Shown one piece after another: positions 40,149 through 48,940 of a stretch of DNA of 64,000 nucleotides. This stretch comes from an uncultured Spirochaetales bacterium (GTDB lineage: Bacteria > Spirochaetota > Spirochaetia > Sphaerochaetales > Sphaerochaetaceae): the NCBI GenBank assembly GCA_949283305.1, contig CASDRU010000006.1, positions 287,310 to 351,309 of the forward strand, written 5' to 3'. Position 1 is the first letter of the stretch; every line of letters begins with the position of its first letter. The translations under genes were made by a program, and so were the position numbers. The notes under the pieces are model-generated. The model saw nothing but the letters and a program-made list of their open reading frames with translations, made no database searches and had not been told where the DNA came from.

Positions 40149-41191
40149 CCATCACAGCAATGATGTTTCCTGTAGAGTAATTGGTCCTGTGATCCTTAAC
40201 GAGAGTATAGGGCTGGAAGATATAGCTTCTGATCTGGCTACCCCATGCGATATCCTTCTTCTGGATTGCATTTTTCTCCCTTTCCTCTTCCTGCTTCTTC
40301 CTGTAGTACTCATAAAGACGGCTTTTGAGCATCTTGAAAGCCATTTCCTTGTTCATGAGCTGGCTTCTCTCATTCTGGCACTGGACAACAATTCCAGTCT
40401 CGTAGTGCGTGATTCTTACAGCGCTGTCGGTTTTGTTGACATGCTGTCCTCCCGCACCTCCTGCTCTATATGTATCAAGCCTGTAATCTTCCGGCTTAAG
40501 ATCAATCTTTATGCTGTCATCGACCTCGCTGGTTGCATAAACAGAGGCAAAGGATGTGTGCCTTCTGCTCTGGCTGTCAAATGGCGATATTCTCACAAGG
40601 CGATGGACTCCGGCCTCTCCCTTGAGGTATCCGAAGGCATATGCTCCGTTTACCTTGATGCTGACGCTCTTTATTCCGCCTTCGTTCTCCTCAAGCTCAA
40701 GGATTTCCGTCTTGAATCCCTTTCTCTCGCACCATCTTAAATACATTCTCATGAGCATGCTTGCCCAGTCGCTTGCCTCTGTTCCCCCTGCTCCTGCATG
40801 TATTGTCAAGAAGAGATTGTTCTTGTCAAACTCACCGTCAAGAAGAGCCTTTGTCTTAAGCGGCTTGAAGCGCTCTATTACTGAGTCAATCTGTGCTTTC
40901 AGCTCCGCCTCAAGATCAGGATCCTCTTCAGAGGAATACATCTCGATGAGCTCTGAAACATCATCAATCTCGCTTATCAGGTCCTTCCACGGATAATAGC
41001 TTTCCTTAAGCGCATTCAGGCGTGAGAATGTTGATTCTGCCTTCTCCTTGTCATTCCAGAAATCAGGCTTGAGAGTCTCCTCTTCTTCTTTTTTTATCTT
41101 GTCAAGAGTATGTGAGTCTTCAAAGACGCCTCCATACTTGGTAGGCTTCAACTTTTACATCTTCAAACTGGCTTCTGTTATCTAAAAACAT
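40093..41191 (-). CDS. prfB: Peptide chain release factor 2, with programmed +1 frameshift
   Basis: RF2 ends translation at UGA and UAA. The SPF codon-recognition motif is in RISPFDSQSRRH and the catalytic GGQ in AGGAGGQHVNKT. The reading frame of the main part has no good start; a complete RF2 is obtained from the ATG at 41191 (AAGGAG upstream), which runs 23 codons (starting MFLDNRSQFEDVKVEAY) to an in-frame TGA at 41122-41120. The site GGAGG-CGT-CTT-TGA matches the known RF2 frameshift element (Shine-Dalgarno-like stretch three bases before CTT-TGA). After a +1 shift the product is 365 residues. The main frame alone would start from TTG and lack the N-terminus. Confidence 0.95.
41120..41133 (-). 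promoter_or_regulatory. RF2 autoregulatory +1 frameshift site
   Basis: On the minus strand GGAGG, CGT, CTT, TGA follow one another. When RF2 is scarce the ribosome slips forward on CTT and continues as ...Arg-Leu-Glu-Asp-Ser. It is the well-known prfB feedback element. Confidence 0.92.
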
Positions 41192-41194
41192 GCA

Positions 41195-43033
41195 TTACTC
41201 CTTATTCTTTAAATCCTGCGACCTGAATATCAGGCGGAAAGTCTCGCTTTCCCCTTTCTTAATACTATAAGGAAAGGAAAATGTAAACTTGCTGTATAAA
41301 TTAAATGTCTCGAGTCCAAGCACGGTGTACTGGCTCTGCTTCTTCACATCCTGGCTTATGGAAAAGCTCTGTGTGCTTGTAAACAGGATTTCAAACCCAT
41401 ATGAACTGGACTGGATGCGGAAAGAGCGTACATTATCAAGAGAGCCGAGCATCATAAGCATCTTCTGGTCTATCTGAGCAAGAGAGAAATCATCAAGCGA
41501 GAGATAGAAATTCACCTGGTATGATGCATCCTCCATATCCTGTTTTGCAATGATTGTGCTCTCCATCGTTATAGTCTGGCTTCTTATCTTATAGTGCTTT
41601 ACAAGCGAGAACGGAAGATCATCACGCTCCAGGATGAATTCAAAATCCGTCTTCTGTCTGTTAAGGACATTGACATCAAAGGCAAAATATTTTGTCTTGA
41701 AGACTTTCGATGAAAAGCGGATTGTATCTGCAAAGGAATGCTTTATGCTGAAAGGAAGAAAAGACTTGTCAAAATGGCTCTTGCTGTCCACTATGTTCAT
41801 TTCCTTCTTCAATAGATCAAGTTCAACAACAGATCCCCCAAGTGGAGAGAACACGAGGCTGTAGTTCTCGCTGCGGCCTGTGTAGTTGGTATATCCGGCC
41901 TCTTCGTAGTCATTGGTGCTGTGCACCTGAAAATCAGTCTTTGAATAAAGAGTCTTTTCCGCAGCAATCAGCTTCTTCCAGAAAGCCATGCGTTCAGAGC
42001 TCCTTAAGGGGCCGCACTGCGGGTCATAGATGAAAAGAGGACCTGTAAGCATAGTAGGAAGATCGTTTTCACTAATCTTCTTGATATCCCTGTCCTTCTT
42101 GTTCATCTGCAGTATTTCATTAAGAGTCAGCACACGGTTGAGCACATAACGGCACATCGAGTTTCTGACAAAGATATCACAGAAAGATGAGAGGTTTCCG
42201 CTATATGCATCACGGCCATACCAGCCCGAATCAAGATAGCATTTGCCCTTTTGCGAGAAATTCTCGACAAATGAATATTCAGCGCCCCTCTTGTCTGCTT
42301 CCTCGAATATTGTAAGAAAGACAGATGAGATATCATCTTCCAGATCCGGGAATGCTCTTCTGTTATATGCCTCCAGAAGCTGATCGATATAAAGGAATAT
42401 GAAGACTTCAGCATCCGGGGACAGAGTGCAAAAATACTCCCTTATTCTTTCCTTTGTCTCCTCCAGTGTTGTCTCACCCTGAGCAAATGAAGATATGATG
42501 CGGGATATATTGTCATCAAAGGGGCAGATCCTCACCTTTTTTCCAAGCTCGCTCATCACCTTCACCTGATTAAACAGCTCCTTCTTGTCTCTCTGGCTGT
42601 ATGTGGATATGACTACATTGGCAATCGAGAGGGATGAGAGTGTTGACACCACCTGAGGTGACCAGACCTCGCCGTAAAAGAATGCGCTCTGGGCTTTATA
42701 GGAATAGAGCTTTCTGATCATTGTGGTCATCTTCTCAATCTCATTTGCCCTCTCACGCGGAGTGTAAAGGCTCATTATGCTCTGATTAGCCATTCCTGTA
42801 AAAAGGCGGAGGCTTCCGCGCTTTACAAGCGTGGAAATAAGGAAGTTGACCTCGCTGTGCTCATCTGAGAAGAAATTCATCATCGCAGATGACTGATAAA
42901 GAGAAAAGCGAACATCCTCCCTGTCATAGACATATTTGAGCACCGGCTGATATATAAGACTCAGCGCACGCTTATAAGCGGCAGAGGGAACTGAAAAAGA
43001 AAGTGTGGTATACATCCCCAGTGCTATTTTCAT
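41195..43033 (-). CDS. GH57-like alpha-glucan-active enzyme (putative, partly degenerate)
   Basis: The 612-residue protein has the N-terminal (beta/alpha)7-like part and C-terminal beta domain of GH57 4-alpha-glucanotransferases/amylases. FFYGEVWSPQVVSTL (about residue 116) fits the region with the catalytic nucleophile Glu (E-x-x-W-x-P). The acid region reads LYIDQLLEAYN, in which the Asp is kept but the usual D-G-E-K-F-G is not. The C-terminal part (from about 400) contains YFAFDVNVLNRQ and resembles DUF1926. Activity is uncertain. It lies three bases after rnfB and three before prfB in the same run. Confidence 0.65.
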   Translation of the reverse strand: MKIALGMYTTLSFSVPSAAYKRALSLIYQPVLKYVYDREDVRFSLYQSSAMMNFFSDEHSEVNFLISTLVKRGSLRLFTGMANQSIMSLYTPRERANEIEKMTTMIRKLYSYKAQSAFFYGEVWSPQVVSTLSSLSIANVVISTYSQRDKKELFNQVKVMSELGKKVRICPFDDNISRIISSFAQGETTLEETKERIREYFCTLSPDAEVFIFLYIDQLLEAYNRRAFPDLEDDISSVFLTIFEEADKRGAEYSFVENFSQKGKCYLDSGWYGRDAYSGNLSSFCDIFVRNSMCRYVLNRVLTLNEILQMNKKDRDIKKISENDLPTMLTGPLFIYDPQCGPLRSSERMAFWKKLIAAEKTLYSKTDFQVHSTNDYEEAGYTNYTGRSENYSLVFSPLGGSVVELDLLKKEMNIVDSKSHFDKSFLPFSIKHSFADTIRFSSKVFKTKYFAFDVNVLNRQKTDFEFILERDDLPFSLVKHYKIRSQTITMESTIIAKQDMEDASYQVNFYLSLDDFSLAQIDQKMLMMLGSLDNVRSFRIQSSSYGFEILFTSTQSFSISQDVKKQSQYTVLGLETFNLYSKFTFSFPYSIKKGESETFRLIFRSQDLKNKE

Positions 43034-43036
43034 ATC

Positions 43037-43828
43037 TTATCTTCTAATTATGCATTTTGCAGGACAGAGCTCTGCTGCCTTTGCTGCATTCTCCTGATTT
43101 TTCGAATAGTCATTCCGTGAGAGATTATTCTCTACGACAAAAGGAGAAGAGTCAACCTTGTTGACACAGATCCTGCAGCCTATGCAGCCTCTCTGACAGC
43201 TTTTCCTGACTTTTGCTCCGCTTTCAGTGCTGTTGCACGCAACAAGATACTCTGCCGAATAAGGCACCATTCTTATTACCCCGTTCGGGCATACAGCAAC
43301 GCACTTTTTGCATCCTATGCATTTTTCCTTGTCAACGACATATGAATTCTCGCTGTCAAGGCTTATTGCACCTGCAGGGCATACCTTGGCACAGGAACCC
43401 ATGTGAAGACAGCCTTCCTTGCATTCGAGATTTCCTCCAAGAAGAAGGGAAAGCGCGTTGCAGTCTTCCATACCCTTGTACTCGTATGACTTTTTCGTGA
43501 CTTCACTGTTTCCACGGCAAGCGATGAATGCAACCATCTTCTCCTTCACATCAACCTTAACGCCGAGGATTTCCCCCATTTTCTCAGCAAGTGCCTGACC
43601 GCCGGGAGAACAGAGTCCCGGCTCAGCCTCACCCTTGAAAACAGCCTCTGCATATGCTGAGCATCCGGCATAGCCGCATCCGCCGCAGTTTGCACCTGGC
43701 ATTGCTTCTTCAAGAAGCAGAAGCTTCTCATCCTTTTCAACCTTTAGTTTTTTATCTGCAAACGCAAGTCCGAGTCCGAGAATAAGGCCGAGAATTGCGA
43801 TTACTGCAAAAGACAGGAATATAGCCAT
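43037..43828 (-). CDS. rnfB: Rnf complex subunit B (iron-sulfur protein)
   Basis: RnfB (263 residues) takes electrons from ferredoxin into the Rnf complex. It has an N-terminal helix (3-25), the Fe4S4 motif in NCGGCGYAGCSAYAEAVFKG plus a following cysteine (about 48-75), then ferredoxin-type clusters: CKEGCLHMGSCAKVCP, CIGCKKCVAVCP and CQRGCIGCRICVNK. Length is normal. It is the last of the six rnf genes and starts 11 bases after rnfA. Confidence 0.95.
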   Translation of the reverse strand: MAIFLSFAVIAILGLILGLGLAFADKKLKVEKDEKLLLLEEAMPGANCGGCGYAGCSAYAEAVFKGEAEPGLCSPGGQALAEKMGEILGVKVDVKEKMVAFIACRGNSEVTKKSYEYKGMEDCNALSLLLGGNLECKEGCLHMGSCAKVCPAGAISLDSENSYVVDKEKCIGCKKCVAVCPNGVIRMVPYSAEYLVACNSTESGAKVRKSCQRGCIGCRICVNKVDSSPFVVENNLSRNDYSKNQENAAKAAELCPAKCIIRR

Positions 43829-43839
43829 CTATCTCTCCT

Positions 43840-44433
43840 TTAAGCCAGATGAAGATTCGTAATGAGGCTCTTGTCGAAAGCCATGAATGCCAGAGCCATC
43901 AGACTCGCTGATATGAATGTGATAGGAACGCCCTTGAAGACCTTCCTTACAGGTGTCATGTCAAGCTTTTCCCTGATGTTTGCCATAAGTATTATAGCCA
44001 TCGTGAATCCAAGGCCTGCAGCGATTCCTGCAGTGAAGGATTCAAGGCAGTTATATCCTTCATCGATGTTTATGATTGCGATTCCGAGAACAGCGCAGTT
44101 GGTTGTAATAAGTGGAAGATAGATTCCCAGTGCCTGATAAAGGGATGGGCTTATCTTCTTGATTATCATCTCAACAAGCTGTACAAGAGCGGCAATGACA
44201 AGGATGAATGCGATTGTCCTCAGGTATTCCAAGGCAAAAGGAACAAGAAGGAATGAATATACTGCCCAGCATACTACTGATGCAATTCCTGTTACGAAAG
44301 TAACTGCCATGCCCATTCCTATTGCGCTCTCGCTGTTTTTTGAAACTCCGATAAAAGGACAGAGTCCCATGAACTGCACAAGAATGAAGTTCTGTACGAA
44401 TATATATGTTACAAGTATTCCTACATAGCTCAT
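43840..44433 (-). CDS. rnfA: Rnf complex subunit A
   Basis: RnfA (197 residues) is a six-helix membrane subunit homologous to NqrE, with FILVQFMGLCPFIGVS near the N-terminus containing the conserved cysteine that binds an Fe2S2 cluster with RnfE, and TTNCAVLGIAI with the second cysteine. Start overlaps rnfE by four bases (ATGA). Confidence 0.95.
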   Translation of the reverse strand: MSYVGILVTYIFVQNFILVQFMGLCPFIGVSKNSESAIGMGMAVTFVTGIASVVCWAVYSFLLVPFALEYLRTIAFILVIAALVQLVEMIIKKISPSLYQALGIYLPLITTNCAVLGIAIINIDEGYNCLESFTAGIAAGLGFTMAIILMANIREKLDMTPVRKVFKGVPITFISASLMALAFMAFDKSLITNLHLA

Positions 44434-45056
44434 TTCTCTTCCCTCCTCGTGCTCTTATAAATGAACAGTGCCTTCAGATAGCCCATGACAAGAAGCGCAC
44501 CGCTTGCAAGGGTTAGGATGCGCACCGGGCTCTCGCTCAAAAGCGGGATTGTTATGACCCCGGAAAATGACCCGATCGGGAAAAGCGTTATAGTCCCTGC
44601 TCCAAGAACCTCTCTGATCAGTGCAATGAGGGAAAGAGAGAGTGTGAATCCTACTCCCATTCCTATTGCATCCAGCGCGCTGTCAAGAACTGTGTTCTTG
44701 TTTGCAAATGCTTCTGCTCTTCCAAGGATTATGCAGTTTACGACAATCAGGGGAAGATATACACCGAGGGCTTCATAGACAGATGGAACAAAAGCATGAA
44801 GAATCATCTCGACTATTGTGACAAACGATGCAATTACTACAATATAGCTTGGGATTCTGACTGTATCCGGTATTATCTTCCTGAGCATCGATATGACGAT
44901 GTTGGAAAAAAAGAGCACGAAGATTACGCTTGCTCCCATTCCGATTGCATTTGACACCTGCGTGGAAACTCCGAGTGTCGGACACATGCCGAGCATGATT
45001 ATGAATGTCGGATTTTCCTTGAATATTCCCTTTTTCAGCTCATTCATGTGACTCAT
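44430..45056 (-). CDS. rnfE: Rnf complex subunit E
   Basis: RnfE (208 residues) is the membrane subunit homologous to NqrD. LKKGIFKENPTFIIMLGMCPTLGVS at the N-terminus and IVVNCIILGRAEAFA contain the cysteines that pair with RnfA for the intramembrane iron-sulfur centre. Six hydrophobic helices are visible. Start overlaps rnfG by four bases. Confidence 0.95.
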   Translation of the reverse strand: MSHMNELKKGIFKENPTFIIMLGMCPTLGVSTQVSNAIGMGASVIFVLFFSNIVISMLRKIIPDTVRIPSYIVVIASFVTIVEMILHAFVPSVYEALGVYLPLIVVNCIILGRAEAFANKNTVLDSALDAIGMGVGFTLSLSLIALIREVLGAGTITLFPIGSFSGVITIPLLSESPVRILTLASGALLVMGYLKALFIYKSTRREEK

Positions 45057-45610
45057 ACACCACCTCCAAGACTCTTTACATACTCACTGCCATTTCTGAG
45101 AGCCTCAGAAATGCCGTTGAATGTTATAGATGCTCCTGATACAACTTCCTGGTTCTCAGCAGAAAGATCGCTTTTTGATGAAGGAAGAGGAGAAGATCCA
45201 CCAAGACCACGGAACATCATCATGTAGCTTTCATTCTCAGCTTTCTTTCCAAGTCCCGGAGTCTCGCTGTTTGTCCCGAGCTCTGCCTTGATAAGCTCAC
45301 CGTCTGAATAAAACGATGCTATAACTGTCATTTCTCCGCCATAGCCGGATGTAACTAGTTCAAGAATATATCCCTTCTCTTCCCCGTTTTCATAAAGAGG
45401 AATCACAGATAGTATATCTTCGTCCATGGAGGCAATCTCGCTTCCCATCTCATATCCAGATGCTACAGATTGCATTGAAAGCATCTTGGCATTCTCTTCA
45501 TTGACTGCAATACGCGGAGCAGTTATTGAATTCACTATTCCGCAGAGTCCTGCAGAAAGAGCACAGATTGCAAAGAGAATAAACCCTGTTTTCAATATAG
45601 TCTTCATCAC
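45053..45610 (-). CDS. rnfG: Rnf complex subunit G (covalent FMN)
   Basis: RnfG (185 residues) has one N-terminal membrane helix and a periplasmic FMN-binding domain. EVVSGASITFNGI (about residue 155) carries the S-G-A-S-x-T flavinylation motif to which ApbE attaches FMN at the threonine. GLGKKAENESYMMMF is the family's other segment. Start overlaps rnfD by four bases. Confidence 0.93.
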   Translation of the reverse strand: MMKTILKTGFILFAICALSAGLCGIVNSITAPRIAVNEENAKMLSMQSVASGYEMGSEIASMDEDILSVIPLYENGEEKGYILELVTSGYGGEMTVIASFYSDGELIKAELGTNSETPGLGKKAENESYMMMFRGLGGSSPLPSSKSDLSAENQEVVSGASITFNGISEALRNGSEYVKSLGGGV

Positions 45611-46668
45611 TTTGCCTCCTTTGCTTTCTTTTCCTTCACATAGCCGAACCTCTTTGGCCTTATATAGCGGTCGATTGTCGGTGTGACTATGTTCATTAAA
45701 AGGATTGCAAGGGATACTCCCTCAGGAAGTGAGCCGAAATAGCGGATAAGGAATGTGAAGAATCCGCATCCGGCGGCAAATACGACCTGACCTTTTATGC
45801 TTGTAGGAGTTGTTACCCAGTCTGTTGCCATGAAGAATGCACCAAGCATCAATCCTCCTGAGAAAAGAGGAAGCAAGATTTCTCCGCCAAAGAGACCGTT
45901 TCCGCTGACTGTGCCCCCGAAGACCCATGAAAGAAGGGCAAATGAAGAAAGATAAATCACAGGAATATGCCATGTGATGACCTTCTTGATTATGAGGAAA
46001 ATTCCTCCGGCAAGAAGAAGGAGTGCTGACACTTCTCCGATGCATCCTGCCATGTTTCCTAAAAATGCATCAACAGTATAGGCACTTATTCCTGTTGCCT
46101 CTGCCACCTTCTGCGCAAAATCTGTTGCAGGAATTCCAGACTGAGAAAGAAGGGCACCCGAAGAGCCAACAGTGCCTGATGAAAGCATTGTCTTGATGCT
46201 TGAAAGAGGGGTTGCAGAACTTACTGCATCGCTTTTCATCCAGAAAGGAAGGGAGAATGTGCTCATCTGGCTTGTGAAGCTGAAGAACACGAAAACCCTT
46301 CCGCTTAAAGCTGGATTGATCCAGTTGTTTCCAAGCCCTCCGAAAGTCCATTTGCTCACAGCAATTGCAAAAACCGATGCGATGATCGGGATATACAGCG
46401 GAACAAGAGGACTCATGTTCATTCCCACAAGCACTCCTGTGAGGATTGCAGAGAAATCCCTGATTGTATGCTCCTTGCTTATCTTATTCAGAAGATACTC
46501 AGTAAGGACACTTGCTGCTACAGAGACAGCGACAACGAGCACTGCTCTGATTCCAAAGGCCACAAAACCGAAGATGAGAGCAGGAAGAAGCGCGATGATC
46601 ACATAAATCATTGCCTTGTCAGTACGCATGCTGTCATGAACATGAGGGCTTACAGTAACACTTCTCAT
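45607..46668 (-). CDS. rnfD: Rnf complex subunit D (covalent FMN)
   Basis: RnfD (353 residues) is a polytopic subunit homologous to NqrB, with about nine helices. The flavinylation motif is DAVSSATPLSS (about residue 158), with the acceptor threonine. WINPALSGRVFVFFSF and ATDWVTTPTS are typical. HVHDSMRTDKAM at the N-terminus is also conserved. Start overlaps rnfC by four bases. Confidence 0.94.
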   Translation of the reverse strand: MRSVTVSPHVHDSMRTDKAMIYVIIALLPALIFGFVAFGIRAVLVVAVSVAASVLTEYLLNKISKEHTIRDFSAILTGVLVGMNMSPLVPLYIPIIASVFAIAVSKWTFGGLGNNWINPALSGRVFVFFSFTSQMSTFSLPFWMKSDAVSSATPLSSIKTMLSSGTVGSSGALLSQSGIPATDFAQKVAEATGISAYTVDAFLGNMAGCIGEVSALLLLAGGIFLIIKKVITWHIPVIYLSSFALLSWVFGGTVSGNGLFGGEILLPLFSGGLMLGAFFMATDWVTTPTSIKGQVVFAAGCGFFTFLIRYFGSLPEGVSLAILLMNIVTPTIDRYIRPKRFGYVKEKKAKEAK

Positions 46669-47975
46669 TTCTTTTTCCTCCCCATCTTCTTTCCAAGTTT
46701 AAAGCCCTGTACAAGAGGAATATGGGAAGGACATGAATATGCACAGCATCCACATTCCTTGCAATCCATCAGACCCAGATCAATTGCGGCCTGGTAATTG
46801 CCGTATTTTATGTTGCGGAACATCTTGTTCGGCATGAGGTGCATCGGGCAGTGCATCACGCAGCGACCGCAACTCACGCAGTTGAAGGTGCTTTCATCCT
46901 CACTTACAGGAATAGCAAGCAGTCCTCCAGAACCTTTTGTGACAGGAGTGTTTTCATCAAAAAAGGCAAATCCCATCATCGGACCGCCAGAGATGAGACG
47001 GCAAACAGTATCGCACAGTCCTCCCGCCTGAGCAAAGAGATCATAGGCCTTGGCTCCAATTGGGGCAAGAATGTTCTTCGCCTCCTTCACACCCTCGCCT
47101 GAGACGGTGACAACACGCTCATAAAGAGGTTTGTCAAAAGCTACCGCCTCATAGAGCGCGAATACCGTGGAGACATTCGAGACAACTGCACCGACATCGA
47201 TAGGAAGCTTTCCGGAGGGAACCATTTTGCCTGTAACTGCATTTATAAGCTGTTTCTCATCTCCCTGAGGATAGCGCATCTTGAGAGACACGACTTGTAT
47301 ATCAAGGCCACGTTCTTTTATAAGAGCCTCGAATTTCTCAATTGCATCTTTCTTATTAAGCTCTATTGCAATAAATGTCTTTTCTGCTGCAACAGCTTTT
47401 TTCAGGATCTCAATTCCCTCAAGGACCTCATCAGTCCTCTCAATCATCGTACGGTAGTCGCTTGTAAGGTAAGGCTCGCATTCAACTGCGTTTATTATAA
47501 GCGCCTCGACCTTCTTTCCTGTCGGAATCCTGAATTTGACATCTGAAGGGAATGTTGCGCCTCCTAAGCCGACTATGCCCATCTCCCTTGCCTTTTCTAT
47601 TATCTGTTCACTTGAGAGATTGCTGTAGTCCTTCTTCTTATAGACAACCTCTTTCTGCTCTGCATCAACTGAAATCACAAGGGCAGGAGCATTTGCTCCG
47701 CTTGGAAGGACAATGCTGACTATATCCTTTACAACTCCTGAAAGAGGAGAATGCACGTTTGCAGAAATGAAAGAACTTGCTTTTGCAATAAGCTCTCCCC
47801 TTTCAACCCTGTCTCCCTTTTTCTTGAGCATCTCAGCAGGAGCTCCAAGGTGCTGAGCCATGGATATGATTATCTCATCCGGCTGCACAAGAGGCTCTAT
47901 AGGTGAATTCTTGCTGAGATTTTTTTTATCATCAGGGTGCACACCACCCCATTTGAATGTAGAAACTTTGCTCAT
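46665..47975 (-). CDS. rnfC: Rnf complex subunit C (NADH-binding)
   Basis: RnfC (436 residues) exchanges electrons with NAD(H). The N-terminal segment STFKWGGVHPDDKK, the nucleotide/FMN-binding GIVGLGGATFPSDVK (about 130-145) and two Fe4S4 motifs, CVSCGRCVMHCPMHL and CKECGCCAYSCPSHIP, are present. The ATG at 47975 has AGGGAG six bases upstream; in-frame codons further up are unlikely. It is the first gene of rnfCDGEAB and has a promoter at 47996-48023. Confidence 0.95.
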   Translation of the reverse strand: MSKVSTFKWGGVHPDDKKNLSKNSPIEPLVQPDEIIISMAQHLGAPAEMLKKKGDRVERGELIAKASSFISANVHSPLSGVVKDIVSIVLPSGANAPALVISVDAEQKEVVYKKKDYSNLSSEQIIEKAREMGIVGLGGATFPSDVKFRIPTGKKVEALIINAVECEPYLTSDYRTMIERTDEVLEGIEILKKAVAAEKTFIAIELNKKDAIEKFEALIKERGLDIQVVSLKMRYPQGDEKQLINAVTGKMVPSGKLPIDVGAVVSNVSTVFALYEAVAFDKPLYERVVTVSGEGVKEAKNILAPIGAKAYDLFAQAGGLCDTVCRLISGGPMMGFAFFDENTPVTKGSGGLLAIPVSEDESTFNCVSCGRCVMHCPMHLMPNKMFRNIKYGNYQAAIDLGLMDCKECGCCAYSCPSHIPLVQGFKLGKKMGRKKK

Positions 47976-47995
47976 CAATTTCTCCCTTATGAAGA

Positions 47996-48023
47996 ATTTT
48001 AGTCTACTTTTTCCAAATTTCAA
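47996..48023 (-). promoter_or_regulatory. Promoter of the rnf operon
   Basis: Minus strand TTGAAA (48023-48018), 16 bases, TAAAAT (48001-47996). It predicts a short leader of about 14 bases that contains the AGGGAG ribosome binding site. Confidence 0.55.
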
Positions 48024-48091
48024 ACATCAGAATTCAATAAATCTTCCTTAAATATGGATTTTTACAATGCCTATAGGATAAAATAATAGAC

Positions 48092-48940
48092 ATGAACAGA
48101 CTCTTTCAATTCGCTTTTTCTAAAATCAAGGGGGTGAAGGTCTATGCCCTTGTTGGAAGAAGCGGGACTGGGAAAAGCTATCACAGCAAGCTTGTTGCGA
48201 ACAAATACAAGATCGACCTGATAATAGATGACGGACTCTTGATAAGAGGCAACAAGATTCTTGCAGGCCACTCGGCAAAGCAGGATCCCAATTTCATCAC
48301 TGCAGTCAGGACTGCTGTCTTTGACGACGATGATCACAGGGAAGAAGTCATGAATGCTCTTTTGAAAGAGAAATACAAGAGAATCCTAATAATCGGGACA
48401 AGCGAGAAGATGATAGGCAAGATAACAAAGCGCCTTGAGCTTCCTGAGGCTGAGAAGATAATCCACATTGAAGATATTGCAAGCGAGGAAGAGATAGAAA
48501 CAGCAATGAGAATACGCTTTACAGAAGGCAAGCATGTCATCCCGGTTCCTTCCCTGGAAGTTACCCGCTCATACCCCGGCATAGTCTACGATTCTCTAAA
48601 GATATTTGAAAAAAGAAAGAAGAAAAGGGACAATATCGAGAAGACAATAGTGCGCCCTGAGTTCAGCCGTCCTGACAAGAAAGAGATATCCAATCTTGCT
48701 ATCGAGCAGATGGCAAAGCATGCAATAAGCGACTATGACAGCGTGATAAAAGTGAAGAAAGTCAGAAGCGTGAAGAATACTGACAACACATATTCAATCT
48801 ACATAACGCTCCAGCTTCCGCTCAAGCATTATATGAGCACCACAATCTCAGACTTGCAGGAATACATTTCCGACTGCATAGAAAAGTATGGAGGCATCAT
48901 GATAAAGAACGTGTCTCTTGAAATCGAGGAATGGGGCTAG
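48092..48940 (+). CDS. P-loop NTPase fused to an Asp23-like domain
   Basis: This 282-residue protein begins with a kinase-type P-loop (ALVGRSGTGKSYHSKLVA, about residues 19-36), a strand RILIIGTSEKMIGKITKRL and a basic linker (180-200). The C-terminal 80 residues (LAIEQMAKHAISDYDSVIKV, SIYITLQLPLKHYMSTTISDLQ and YGGIMIKNVSLEIEEW) have the strand-helix pattern of Asp23/Gls24 domains that sit near the membrane in other bacteria. I know of no characterised protein with this arrangement. The ATG lies seven bases after TAAAAT with no Shine-Dalgarno. Its stop shares CTAG with pcnB. Confidence 0.65.
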   Translation: MNRLFQFAFSKIKGVKVYALVGRSGTGKSYHSKLVANKYKIDLIIDDGLLIRGNKILAGHSAKQDPNFITAVRTAVFDDDDHREEVMNALLKEKYKRILIIGTSEKMIGKITKRLELPEAEKIIHIEDIASEEEIETAMRIRFTEGKHVIPVPSLEVTRSYPGIVYDSLKIFEKRKKKRDNIEKTIVRPEFSRPDKKEISNLAIEQMAKHAISDYDSVIKVKKVRSVKNTDNTYSIYITLQLPLKHYMSTTISDLQEYISDCIEKYGGIMIKNVSLEIEEWG

